Source of the DNA: CAWDMC01 sp963803295 | GTDB lineage: Bacteria > Acidobacteriota > Terriglobia > UBA7540 | Direction of reading: 5' to 3' | Assembly (NCBI GenBank): GCA_963803295.1 | Contig: CAWDMC010000022.1 | Span: forward strand, 496,001-560,000 | DNA length: 64,000 bases | Shown here: in pieces, positions 45,646 through 55,063 of the stretch | Numbering within the stretch: position 1 is the stretch's first letter | Layout: the number at the start of each line of letters is the position of its first letter | Translations under genes and position numbers: made by a program | Notes under the pieces: generated by a model | Told to the model about the DNA's origin: nothing | Database searches by the model: none | What the model saw: the letters and a program-made list of their open reading frames with translations, nothing else

Positions 45646-47892
45646 TCACCACCACGTCGGGATGGGTCTCTCCTCAATCCTGAGGATCGCCTCCCGCGCG
45701 CTGCTGCCGATGCGGTTCATCTTAACCATCTGCTCCAATGTCGGAAGAGCTTCGCGCGCGTCCGGGCCCACCGCACCGAGAGCAGAGGCCACGCTGTTCA
45801 GGACAAGTCCTTGCTCATCCTTTGCCACCAACCTCTCGACCAGGGGGTGGACCGCGTCGTGTGCTGACGGACCCATGGCGCCCAGGGCGGCGGCGGCGGA
45901 AGCCCGCACGTAATTCACCGGATCGTCTAGAGTCCGGATAAGCTGCGGAACAGCGGGCGCTGCCACAGCGCCCATGCCTCTTAAGGCAAGGGCGGCGAGC
46001 ACACGCGTGCGAGGGCTGGTATCAGAGAGCGCCTTGGCCAGGGCCGGAACCGCGGCACCGGCCTTTGCACCGATCTGGGAAAGTGCCCATGCCGCCGCTT
46101 CGCGCACCTGAGCACTAGGATCATCAAGGGCAGCCGCAACCTCGGGGAGCGCGGGAGCAGCGTCTTCGCCAAACGCTCCAATGGAGCGTAGCAAGTCGGC
46201 ACGGTCAGCCGCAGTCGCCTTCTTGAGCTTTTCGAGATAGGCGAGGAGCGGTAGGCCACGATGGACCGCCGTCCCCTCCGACCCAGCAGCGACGGCCTCA
46301 GGCAGTACCGGCGTCAACTGAGGTTCGATCTGGAGCTCAGGCGCTCCGGCCGTGGCGGGAAGCCTTTCCAGAACCACGTCGTTGACTCCGACGTCAAACC
46401 CAGCCGACCGCGCGTCCTTGCCGACGCAAACGAGACTGATGGTGTGCCGCCCCTTGGTTAGATCGAACCAACCCAGGGGTCGAACTACAGCGACATAGAT
46501 CTCCGGCAGATAGTTGTGAAAAACAGGCAGGCCTGGGAACGGAATCTCCGACGTCGCCGGCTTGCGGGTGTCGACATTTGTGGGTTTGCCGTCGACGTAC
46601 GCTACGTAGTCACCGTAGTTCGGCGCCTGTGCTACCTCGATGACAATTTCATAACGCCCTCTTTCCGCAATGCTTATGGGAATATTGATTCTTGCCCCTT
46701 TCTCCTGGGCATTGAAGAAGAGAAGGTCTTTTCCCCAATCGACGCCGCGCTGCACCGACGCTTTGCCCTTCTCTACCGTGACTTCCTTCAGCGAATCCTC
46801 AACTGCAATCTGTTCAGCGTTGCCAAGCGGCAGACGCGCCCCCCCGTAAGGCGGTTCTGACAAGCCTTCGTTAACGCCTTCTTGATACCAAAAAGCGACG
46901 CTCGAAAAATAGTCCGGCCGCTCCTCAAAGCCGGAGCGGAGGCTCCCATCAGGGTTGGCGGTCCACCCGGAATGTTCAATACCAGCCCAGATGGAATCGG
47001 TAAACGGAATGGGATCAGGAACGTGCCAACGGTACCCGGTGAGACGCGCGCCAACGAGTTCTCCACCTGCAACTGGTGTGCCCGCCCAGGGGCCGGACAC
47101 ACGACGCAGATCCCAGGCGTCATTGAAGTAATCTTCCGTTCCCGTGCCGTAGATCTGCGGACGTGTCGCTCCGTCCACATAGAATAGGTCGTCACCCTCG
47201 CCAAACCACGAAATCTGCGACTGAATAACGCTCATGACCGTTCCTACGTAGTGGCCTCTTCCGCGAGTCGCCAAGAATGCGTAGTTCTTGCCCGCAGCCG
47301 CCGGACGCTCCTGGCGGTAGTAGGCATGGAAGTAGCCAATGTCGTCAGGCAAAGACTCATACTTCCTCCAATCAACATGGTAATAGCAATTCAAAACGTA
47401 CCGGTTTCCCTCGTTAGTCACGGTGATTTTGCAAGACCTATGGAATGGCATCGGCCAGTAGCTGTTTCGCGCCCGCCCCAAAGAGCTGTTGCGAACCATT
47501 ATGGAATTGATGTCTGCCTCATACCCATGACCCACGCCAAAAAAGTCTCCCAAGGGCGCATCCACGCTGGGGGTCTTCTTGCCGTCGTAATAAACACGAA
47601 ACCGCAGCAGTCGAGGCCACGCGAATTCGTTGTCGGCGATCGTGACCCAAATGTGAGAGACCATCCCAGGCCCCTGCAGGTCGGCCAGCACCAGGGTTTC
47701 GCCGGGCATGATGCGCTTACTGTCGTCGTTACTGAATACATAACGGTGATCGCTTGACACCCGCGAGGCGGAGTAGTTCTTCAGGCGTGCAAGCCCTAGG
47801 GAACTCAAAAAATCACTCTCCAGAACCTGAGCGAAACCGGATCCAGAGACAAACATCAGACAGATCAGCGTTAGGGTTTTCATGTCTGCCAT
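45646..47892 (-). CDS. DUF2961 (GH172) glycoside hydrolase with HEAT repeats, exported
   Basis: A 748-residue protein. A signal peptide (TLTLICLMFVSGSGFA) is followed by the DUF2961 catalytic domain (residues about 40-370: PGETLVLADLQGPGMVSHIW, FRVYYDGKKTPSVDAPLGDF, TGTEDYFNDAWDL). A beta-sandwich region (about 390-530) and C-terminal HEAT repeats (about 560-740, e.g. DPSAQVREAAAWALSQIG) follow. GH172 enzymes act on alpha-D-fructofuranosides or D-arabinofuranans. The fusion to HEAT repeats suggests protein or carbohydrate scaffolding. It shares a probable operon with the PIG-L deacetylase. Confidence 0.85.
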   Translation of the reverse strand: MADMKTLTLICLMFVSGSGFAQVLESDFLSSLGLARLKNYSASRVSSDHRYVFSNDDSKRIMPGETLVLADLQGPGMVSHIWVTIADNEFAWPRLLRFRVYYDGKKTPSVDAPLGDFFGVGHGYEADINSIMVRNSSLGRARNSYWPMPFHRSCKITVTNEGNRYVLNCYYHVDWRKYESLPDDIGYFHAYYRQERPAAAGKNYAFLATRGRGHYVGTVMSVIQSQISWFGEGDDLFYVDGATRPQIYGTGTEDYFNDAWDLRRVSGPWAGTPVAGGELVGARLTGYRWHVPDPIPFTDSIWAGIEHSGWTANPDGSLRSGFEERPDYFSSVAFWYQEGVNEGLSEPPYGGARLPLGNAEQIAVEDSLKEVTVEKGKASVQRGVDWGKDLLFFNAQEKGARINIPISIAERGRYEIVIEVAQAPNYGDYVAYVDGKPTNVDTRKPATSEIPFPGLPVFHNYLPEIYVAVVRPLGWFDLTKGRHTISLVCVGKDARSAGFDVGVNDVVLERLPATAGAPELQIEPQLTPVLPEAVAAGSEGTAVHRGLPLLAYLEKLKKATAADRADLLRSIGAFGEDAAPALPEVAAALDDPSAQVREAAAWALSQIGAKAGAAVPALAKALSDTSPRTRVLAALALRGMGAVAAPAVPQLIRTLDDPVNYVRASAAAALGAMGPSAHDAVHPLVERLVAKDEQGLVLNSVASALGAVGPDAREALPTLEQMVKMNRIGSSAREAILRIEERPIPTWW

Positions 47893-48567
47893 CCTATCCT
47901 CGCATTCTCAGGGGGGGGTCACCTCAATCAGCGGTAGCATTGTAATCAAAAACTGAAAATAGTTCCAGAAATGGAGGTATGGGGTCGGAAATCCCTTTGC
48001 TTCTCCTCGGCCTCAGGCGTCGACGATTCCGGCGTACGCTGACCTTCTTGCTGGCCATCGCTTCCAACGAGCAGGTCAGAATCTCGACTCTATGGACGCT
48101 CGGTGTTGCAAAATGGAGCCAGGAGGCGCGAGTTCCACCTGCTGATATCTCAGACCCTCTTACTTAAGAGTCCGCGTTAAATTTTCCCTCTAGCTTCATC
48201 GCGGATTCGAATGCAGACTTGGCGGATTGGAGTGCCATAAATCATCACCCGTCCACGATTCAGGTGGACGTAAGTCGGCGTGCGGTAGCAAAATCTACGT
48301 TTTGAGTGCAGCGCTACCGCCTCGTGTCGACTCTGTTTGCCCTTTTTGCATCACGGTGATTATTGGTGTCGCTTATAGTTACAGTCATGGACGCCCCAAA
48401 CCCAAGAATTCGCGGGCGGCCTTCCAAACCTGAAAGCGATTTAGACGCCGCGGAAAAGGAAGTTCCGTGCCGTTCATGGCGTTGAATACAGCGGCGTTGG
48501 TTGCTTTTGTGTACTTAGTCGGCCACTCACTGCGATAGACTACCTATCGTCGTCAACGAAGCGATTC
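47893..48567. other. intergenic, divergent promoter region
   Basis: About 675 bp between divergent genes. A 62-codon frame at 47979-48167 is present but unconvincing. It presumably holds promoters for the GH172 operon and the dehydrogenase; no clear operator was seen. Confidence 0.35.
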
Positions 48568-49905
48568 ATGGAGACTTCGGCGGGATCCATTTCCGTTTTC
48601 GGTTTGGGCTACGTGGGCTCGGTTACGGCTGCGTGTCTAGCTCACAAGGGCAACCATGTGATCGGAGTAGACTCGAACCCTGCTAAGGTGAAAGCGTTAG
48701 AGTCGGGACGCAGTCCGATCATCGAAGCTCGGTTGGACGAACTTGTGAGCGAAGGCCGCCGCGCCTGCCGCCTGGATGGCACAAACGACACGAAATTCGC
48801 TGTGCGCAGTTCGGAGATCTCTTTTGTTTGTGTGGGGACACCGAGCTTGCGTAACGGCAAACTGGACCTCAGCCACATCGAACGTGTCTGTCGCGAGATT
48901 GGCGAGGGACTTCGCCATAAGGAGTCTTATCACTGGGTCGTCCTCCGCAGCACCGTCTTGCCAGGAACGACAGAGTCGTTGGCGATTCCAACCCTTGAGA
49001 CCGCTAGCGGAAAACAGGCCGGGGCCGACTTCGCGGTTTGCTACAACCCCGAATTTATGCGTGAAGGCACGGCAGTTGCAGACTTCTTCGAGCCGCCGTA
49101 CACCATTCTGGGTGCCGCTGACCCCAAGCACTTGGTGTTGTTGCGCAATCTCTATGATTGGGCGACAGGCCGGGTCTTTGAGACTTCCCTCGCCGTGGCC
49201 GAGATGGCCAAATATGTCTCGAATGCTTTCCATGCCCTAAAGGTCGGTTTCGCCAACGAAATCGGGACGCTCTCGAAGCAACTGGGCGTGGATGCTCAGG
49301 CGGTGACCGAGATTTTCACTTCGGACACCCGGCTCAATATTTCACCAGCCTATCTTACTCCTGGGTTTGCCTTCGGAGGGTCCTGTCTACCCAAGGACCT
49401 GCGGGCCCTGGAATATCGTTCTAAGGAACTCGATTTGCGGTTGCCGTTGCTCACAGCCATTTTGCCGAGCAACGCTGAACACCTGGAGCGCGCGGTCGAG
49501 GCAGTATTGCGCACTGGTGGCAAGCGCGTAGCGCTGCTGGGGCTGAGCTTCAAGGCCGGGACCGATGATCTTCGGGAAAGCCCGCAAGTACAACTCGCCA
49601 AGCGTCTTTTGGGGGAAGGATATCAGCTTCGTATCTGGGACGAGCACGTTTCGTTGGGCAGGCTAACCGGCTCGAACCGGAAATTCATTGAAGAGGTTAT
49701 TCCCCACCTCGGTTCCTTGCTTGAGGCAAGCCTGCATCAGGTTGTAGAATCCGCCGAGGTCGTGGTTATAGGAACAAAGTCTGTCGCTATGGAAGAATTG
49801 GCCAGGAGTCTGCGCCCCGAACAGATGATCGTCGATCTAGTCAACGTTAGGGAATCGCCGTTATTGATCAGTCGGGTCAAATCCTACGAAGGAATGTCTT
49901 GGTAG
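48568..49905 (+). CDS. algD: GDP-mannose 6-dehydrogenase-like nucleotide-sugar dehydrogenase
   Basis: A 445-residue cytosolic NAD-dependent enzyme that oxidises a nucleotide sugar twice to the uronate. The N-terminal Rossmann motif is ISVFGLGYVGSVTAACLA. The central CYNPEFMREGTAVADFFEPP and KYVSNAFHALKVGFANEIG are typical of the GDP-mannose branch. The catalytic Cys is in FAFGGSCLPKDLRAL. The C-terminal substrate domain has LGLSFKAGTDDLRESP. Full length. Assignment to GDP-mannose over UDP-glucose rests on these motifs. It is likely to supply uronic acid for exopolysaccharide; the epimerase at 53.5 kb could act on related sugars. Confidence 0.85.
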   Translation: METSAGSISVFGLGYVGSVTAACLAHKGNHVIGVDSNPAKVKALESGRSPIIEARLDELVSEGRRACRLDGTNDTKFAVRSSEISFVCVGTPSLRNGKLDLSHIERVCREIGEGLRHKESYHWVVLRSTVLPGTTESLAIPTLETASGKQAGADFAVCYNPEFMREGTAVADFFEPPYTILGAADPKHLVLLRNLYDWATGRVFETSLAVAEMAKYVSNAFHALKVGFANEIGTLSKQLGVDAQAVTEIFTSDTRLNISPAYLTPGFAFGGSCLPKDLRALEYRSKELDLRLPLLTAILPSNAEHLERAVEAVLRTGGKRVALLGLSFKAGTDDLRESPQVQLAKRLLGEGYQLRIWDEHVSLGRLTGSNRKFIEEVIPHLGSLLEASLHQVVESAEVVVIGTKSVAMEELARSLRPEQMIVDLVNVRESPLLISRVKSYEGMSW

Positions 49906-50093
49906 GTGGGATTGGCTTGACACGAGCTTCGCTGAGTCCTAATCATCGTAATCGATTATACCGATTACGAATACTCTCAAAGGTCGAGACATCCGCCGCC
50001 GCATCTCCCGCCTCTGTCATGGGATTCCTTCAATTCCAAGCCTACAAGTTAAGGTTAACTTGAAGTCAAGAACAAATCTTAATATTTCCGCAC

Positions 50094-50514
50094 GTGGCTG
50101 ACCTGCTCACCGAGGTTTCACGCCGCAGTGGAGTCGCTGCATCGGCGCTTCGCTTCTATGAGGAGAAAGGTCTGATTGAGTCCAAGCGGGCCGGTTCAGG
50201 TCACCGCCGATATCCACGGGCTGTACTGCGGCGGATTGCGTTCATCGTGTTTGCCCAGCGAATTGGCATGACGCTCGAGGAAATTGGCGAGCAGCTTGCG
50301 AAACTGCCCCCGCGGACGGGTGCCCGAGGGCTCGGACTGGGCGAAGTTGTCCGGGGCTTGGACCCGTCGCATCGACGAGCGCATCGCCATGCTCCATCGC
50401 TTGTGGGAGAGCCTCACGGGATGCATCGGCTGCGGCTGCCTTTTTTTGGATTGATGTCAACTCGCCAATCCCGAGCGGGCAATGCCAAGCTCTACATTGC
50501 ATCTCTCGGCCTGA
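50094..50514 (+). pseudogene. soxR: SoxR-like MerR regulator, broken
   Basis: GTG start; the MerR DNA-binding domain is intact (VSRRSGVAASALRFYEEKGL, RRIAFIVFAQRIGMTLEEIG). A one-base shift near 50305 in a C-run separates it from GRVPEGSDWAKLSGAWTRRI and the iron-sulfur motif TGCIGCGCL, read in the next frame. An in-frame TGA then precedes the fourth Cys (CQLANPER). SoxR senses redox-active compounds through a [2Fe-2S] cluster held by these cysteines. With both lesions it cannot make the cluster domain; the frameshift alone might be a sequencing artefact, the stop less so. Confidence 0.75.
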
Positions 50515-50639
50515 GCCCGATGAGACGTCACCCTTACAACACCACGGCCGACACATTCGCAACGCAGACCGTTCGGACTTGATGTTCGCGAGGCGCTCTT
50601 CACAAGCCCATGGGGGCAAGCGAGGAGCCGCCTTGTAAG

Positions 50640-52098
50640 TGGGTGTTTTGCTGATCGGGCCCGAGGCTGAGCGGGCCGCGTTCTCGTCTCCTCCAGGTAC
50701 TTCATCTGCCGGGGATGGAGCCCCCATTCCATGCCCTTGCCATCCGGCTTCTTGTACAGTTCCGGCTGGAGGTAGTGACCCCGCTCCTTTGCACTCTTTC
50801 TCGTCTCGACGGCAATAGGATGCATCTCCGCCCAGGGGTCTTTGCGAATTCCCGTGACCTTGCCCGCAAATCCGCAATTTCGGTGTGCCACCCGCAATCT
50901 TGAACTTACCCTTCGAGATCGGCGAAGCAATATAAAGATTTGGCGCGGGTCCGCCAATGGGGTGAGCTGATAGCGAAAGTCACGGTTTACTGCTTCAAAC
51001 CAGGCGGGCAACTTCACCGTGGTCTCGCCTGCCGAATTTAGAACTTCGACACCGTCATAAATGTTCTTCTGCTCGGAGGACTCAACAAACGAATGAACGA
51101 GACACTTGTTGGCTGGGTCGAGCGGATGGTCGATCTTGAATCCGCCTCCGGCCTTCTGCAGATAACCCGAGACGTAGACGCGACCCTGAAAGTAACCTGC
51201 GTGGCCGGAGTAGCTGTATCCCTGGATTCCAGTCCCGAACGTGCTGTCGCCGCGCACCGACACGCCCCCGCCGACGCTTTCTGCCAACACCCCATAACTG
51301 GCAGCCTGGCTGCGAACGCCCACGCTAGTTCCGCCCTGTGCATCGACGCCGGTTCCTGCTTCGCTTTCGCCCACGACACCGGCGCCACCATTGGAAGAGG
51401 ATCCGTACACGCCGATCCCGCCGTCACTACCGCCGTAGACACCGAAGCCATCCCGGCAATCGCCCCAAACCCCGGTCCTCGATCCGGGCTGACGAGTGCT
51501 AGGCCGACCACTGACGCCGCGCACGCCTTGCGACTGCGACGCTCACGCCGAACACTCCGACGCCATTTGCCGCTATTCCCCCGACGCCAACTCCCTCAGG
51601 GGCGGAAGAATAGGTGCCCCCGAGCACTCCAAAAGCCATCTCCGTCAGGGACGTGTTGAGCCCCAACACCCCTGCGCTCTTGCCCGATGAGGTCTCGCCC
51701 AGCACTCCTTCTGCACGGCTGCTCTGGCCGTGAACTCCTCCAGCAACGTTGCTGCTACCGTACACGCCGGAGCCGTTGCTCGAATCACCCCAAACCCCAG
51801 CGCGCGACTTGGGCGCAAGCGGAGTGTTCTTTCCACTGGTTCCGCGTACCCCGTGCCCTGCCTGGCTGGTCCAGGTTACACCCGTTCCAGCCCTGGGGTT
51901 TTCTCCTAGAACGCCGCTCTCGTTACCATCGGTGCTTCCGTGCACGCCGTTGGTCTTGCGGCTGTGCCCCCATACTCCCTCCCCTCGTCGGCTAGTGCCA
52001 ATTACGCCGTCGCCGTCTGTCGAATCTCCCCAAACGCCGTAGGTCGTCGGCAAAGGTATACCGCTGCCGGCTCCGTCCTTTCCGTTCAGAGGGGGCAT
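50640..52098 (-). pseudogene. Gly-Val repeat protein, frameshifted
   Basis: Starts at ATG 52098 after AGGAGGT. The first 400 or so residues are repeats of the type GVWGDSSNGSGVYGSSN, with period about 15-20 and a G-V-x-G core, suggesting a beta-helix or trimeric fibre. A C-terminal domain follows (GYFQGRVYVSGYLQKAGGGF, HPLDPANKCLVHSFVES, LPAWFEAVNRDFRYQL, then GKVTGIRKDPWAEMHP). The frame changes near 51510-51530, and a short compensated shift lies around 50890-50950. Such proteins are frequent in acidobacteria and probably surface- or phage-tail-like; the function is not known to me. Confidence 0.6.
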
Positions 52099-52277
52099 GC
52101 TCGCCCACCTCCTCTAAGGATTTGGTTCACTTGAGCCCTCTTTCTACTATGCTGACCGCGATATGTAAAGAGGAACGTTAAGATGCGGCTGCGACGGGCG
52201 ACCAAGCCACGGCCCTGCACCTCCGGTTCTGAAGGTTGTTCGCATGGAGATGGAAGCGACGGTGAAAGTTTGATCGC

Positions 52278-53288
52278 TCAGGCAGAGCCTAACTGGCCGC
52301 CACGTACATCAGCCTGCGGTTCTTGACCGGGGCCCACGACGTCCGACAATCCATCGCGGAAAGTCCCGAAAAGTCTATCGAACGGCAGCGTGACTTCGCC
52401 ATAGTTGCACTCGAAATAGCGGTGGTGAAGGTAATGGAAGTATGAACCTGCTGGCAGCTTTTCGTTCAGAACTGGGCCCTCGAAGCCCAGGTGACTGTTC
52501 GCCGGCCCAGCTCCCGCGTCCTGGCTCTGAAACAGAAAGTGGATCGGGTGAGAGGGCACCACAAAATGGATCAGCAGCCGGCTGAAGAACAGGAGGTGCT
52601 CCACCGGATGCATGGAGAGGCCGGACCACGGCGCCGGTTGCACATTCTTGTGGTGCAGATAATGGACGTGTTTGTACAACGGCTTCCAATGAATGGCCCG
52701 GTGGATCCAGTAGAAATGGAATTCACGCCAGACCGGAATCAAAAGCAGCCAGGCGGTGCAGTAGACGGGATGTTCGGTCCACTTCACGTAGGGAACATGG
52801 TGGTTGGCCGCGGCCCAGATATAGACTGCCTCGTAGGCCGTCCAGATGGTGCAGCCGCTCACGCAGCTCCAGAAGATATTGTCGTAAAGTTGATTGTGGA
52901 ACAGGAAATTGCGATCGTTCACCTGCGTCCAATGCGGGTAATACTTGCGCTGCATGCCCTGCACCTTGAGGGTGTAAAACAACAAGTGCCAGCCGCCGGC
53001 CACCAGCCAAAGCAGGATGAGATTGATGAGGTATATCTGGCTGATCCAGCCCACGTGGAATTCCACACAACGAGATAGGGGCGGCTGGAGCCAGAGCCAC
53101 GTCAGGGTGGCCGTCAGCATGAAGAACAGATCCCACGGCCACAAGTAACCGCCGCCAAAAAGCCATTTCAGCGCTTCGAGCGGCCGCAGAGGCCAGCAGA
53201 ACAGAGGTACAAATTTAATCGCATACGGCGGTCGCCACTCACCCTTCGCCGTACGAAAGCCGAACTCCGGCTGTGTGGTATCAGCCAT
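52278..53288 (-). CDS. sterol desaturase / fatty acid hydroxylase family protein
   Basis: A 336-residue membrane-bound di-iron enzyme. Several hydrophobic helices occupy residues about 50-190. His-box motifs are EFHFYWIHRAIH, HVHYLHHKN and HYLHHRYFECNYG, placed as in the fatty acid hydroxylase superfamily, which hydroxylates or desaturates lipids with O2. The substrate is unknown. Full length. It may be linked to the lipid-oxidation genes further right, although unrelated genes intervene. Confidence 0.88.
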   Translation of the reverse strand: MADTTQPEFGFRTAKGEWRPPYAIKFVPLFCWPLRPLEALKWLFGGGYLWPWDLFFMLTATLTWLWLQPPLSRCVEFHVGWISQIYLINLILLWLVAGGWHLLFYTLKVQGMQRKYYPHWTQVNDRNFLFHNQLYDNIFWSCVSGCTIWTAYEAVYIWAAANHHVPYVKWTEHPVYCTAWLLLIPVWREFHFYWIHRAIHWKPLYKHVHYLHHKNVQPAPWSGLSMHPVEHLLFFSRLLIHFVVPSHPIHFLFQSQDAGAGPANSHLGFEGPVLNEKLPAGSYFHYLHHRYFECNYGEVTLPFDRLFGTFRDGLSDVVGPGQEPQADVRGGQLGSA

Positions 53289-53525
53289 GGTAGGGGTCCT
53301 CTTTCATTGCTTAAGTTCAGTCGCCGTACGCCGGTGCTGGGACGTTTATCTCCAACACAGCGGTAGCGTATACCCGACAACACCCGAAATCAATATTGCC
53401 CACCTCGACGGCCACGGCTTCTGAAGCCCCGGCTGCTCCGTATTCACGAGTACGCCGGCATTAGCAACATGTGAGAGTCTCTAGATCCTGGCCTGCCGCG
53501 ATAGCACAAAATCCGTTCAGGTCTA

Positions 53526-54536
53526 TCACTGGTAATAGGTGCGATACCATTCCACGAACCGTTTCACACCTTCCTCCAACGGCGTCCGGGGGCTGAACGA
53601 GAAGTCGCGAACCAGGTCTTCAACGTCTGCGTACGTGGCCTGAACATCACCGGGTTGCATCGGCAGGGGGTTCAATTGGGCTTTTTGCCCGAGGGTCTCC
53701 TCCAGCACTTCGATGAATCTCAGCAACTCCACTGAATTTTGGTTGCCGATATTGTAGAGCCGGTAGGGAGCGGAGCTGCTGGCCGGATCGGGATGCGCAC
53801 TGTCCCAGGCTAGATCCGGTTGGGGAATCGTCTGCATGATTCTCTCCAGACCTTCGACGATATCGTCAATATAAGTGAAGTCCCGCCGCAAATGGCCGTT
53901 GTTGTAGAGGTCGATCGGCTTGCCCTCGAGGATGGCCTTCGTAAACTTGGATGGAGCCATGTCTGGCCTGCCCCAGGGACCATAGACCGTGAAGAATCGG
54001 AGTCCCGTACAAGGCAGCCGGTAGAGGTGCGCGTAACAGTGTGCCATCAGCTCGGTGGCTCTCTTGGTGGCCGCATAGAGGCTGACAGGATGGTCGACCG
54101 CGTCGTGGACTGAGAAGGGCAGCCTCGTATTGGCGCCATAAACAGAGCTGGAGGAGGCAAAAATCAGATGCCTGACGCCGGAGTGGCGACAGCCCTCGAG
54201 AACGTTCCCGAAACCGACGATGTTAGAGTCGATGTATAATGCCGGATTGCTTAAAGAGTACCTTACTCCCGGCTGCGCCCCCAGATGTACGACTTTGTCG
54301 AAGCGCTCCTCTTCGAAGAACGGCGGCAGAGCGGTACGATTCGAGAGATCCAATTTCAAGAAGCGGAAGGATTTTTCCGCCAGCAGCCGTGAAAGCCGCC
54401 CGTTCTTAAGATTTACGTCGTAGTAGTCGTTCAAGTTGTCGAGGCCGACGATTTCGCCTGCTCCGCGTTCGATTAAGCGCTTGGCCAGATGATAGCCAAT
54501 GAAACCCGCACTGCCAGTGATCAGGATTTTGCTCAT
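53526..54536 (-). CDS. NAD-dependent epimerase, UDP-glucuronate 4-epimerase type
   Basis: A 336-residue extended short-chain dehydrogenase. GxxGxxG is in ILITGSAGFIGYHLAK, the catalytic Tyr-Lys in SLYAATKRATELM, Ser in FASSSSVYG; further motifs are LRFFTVYGPWGRPDMAPSKF and RDFTYIDDIVEGL. LRFFTVYGPWGRPDMA is characteristic of uronate epimerases. ATG 54536 is preferred to a TTG at 54548. It probably works with the nucleotide-sugar dehydrogenase at 48.6 kb in polysaccharide precursor synthesis. Confidence 0.88.
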   Translation of the reverse strand: MSKILITGSAGFIGYHLAKRLIERGAGEIVGLDNLNDYYDVNLKNGRLSRLLAEKSFRFLKLDLSNRTALPPFFEEERFDKVVHLGAQPGVRYSLSNPALYIDSNIVGFGNVLEGCRHSGVRHLIFASSSSVYGANTRLPFSVHDAVDHPVSLYAATKRATELMAHCYAHLYRLPCTGLRFFTVYGPWGRPDMAPSKFTKAILEGKPIDLYNNGHLRRDFTYIDDIVEGLERIMQTIPQPDLAWDSAHPDPASSSAPYRLYNIGNQNSVELLRFIEVLEETLGQKAQLNPLPMQPGDVQATYADVEDLVRDFSFSPRTPLEEGVKRFVEWYRTYYQ

Positions 54537-54548
54537 AATCTTTCCCAA

Positions 54549-55063
54549 GCGGACACCTTAATCAGGAGCGGACTAGCCCACGCCGCCAAGGTCCAAGAAG
54601 GTACGACGGGGAGCGCCGTAGCAGCCAGGGCCATGAACCATAGGCTAGTCACGGCGAGAAAGCCGAAGTCTGAGAAACCTTTCACTTCTCAACGCAGGAA
54701 GGTGCTCGCCGAAATCCAGGAGTGCGAGAGCAAGAACCCGTCATGGTTGGCGTGGTGAGTGGCTATCCCGCAATGCCTGCATCGTACGAATTGTAAATCT
54801 TAATATAACGATCCCTTAGTGCGCAAATCTTAGCTGCGGTCGGAACTACCTCAACTCACCCGCCGGGCAGTTGCCCTCAGGGAAGGAGCGCAGACGAAAG
54901 AGTGGTTGACTCTTACGCGAGGTTTTCAGGTATCCTGGCTTTCACATCGCGGATGGATCCGTGATGCCGGGCCCCATAGGACCCAACCCGTCATTACAAC
55001 GACGGCGCTCTCGGACCGTGTTGCCGATCACGGCGTTCAGAATTCCAAGATCGGAGGATGAAT
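54549..55063. other. intergenic, no gene recognised
   Basis: About 500 bp between divergent genes. It includes an AT-richer patch near 54795-54830 (TTGTAAATCTTAATATAACG) that could contain a promoter. A frame at 54489-54758 overlaps the epimerase start antisense and is not convincing. Confidence 0.35.
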
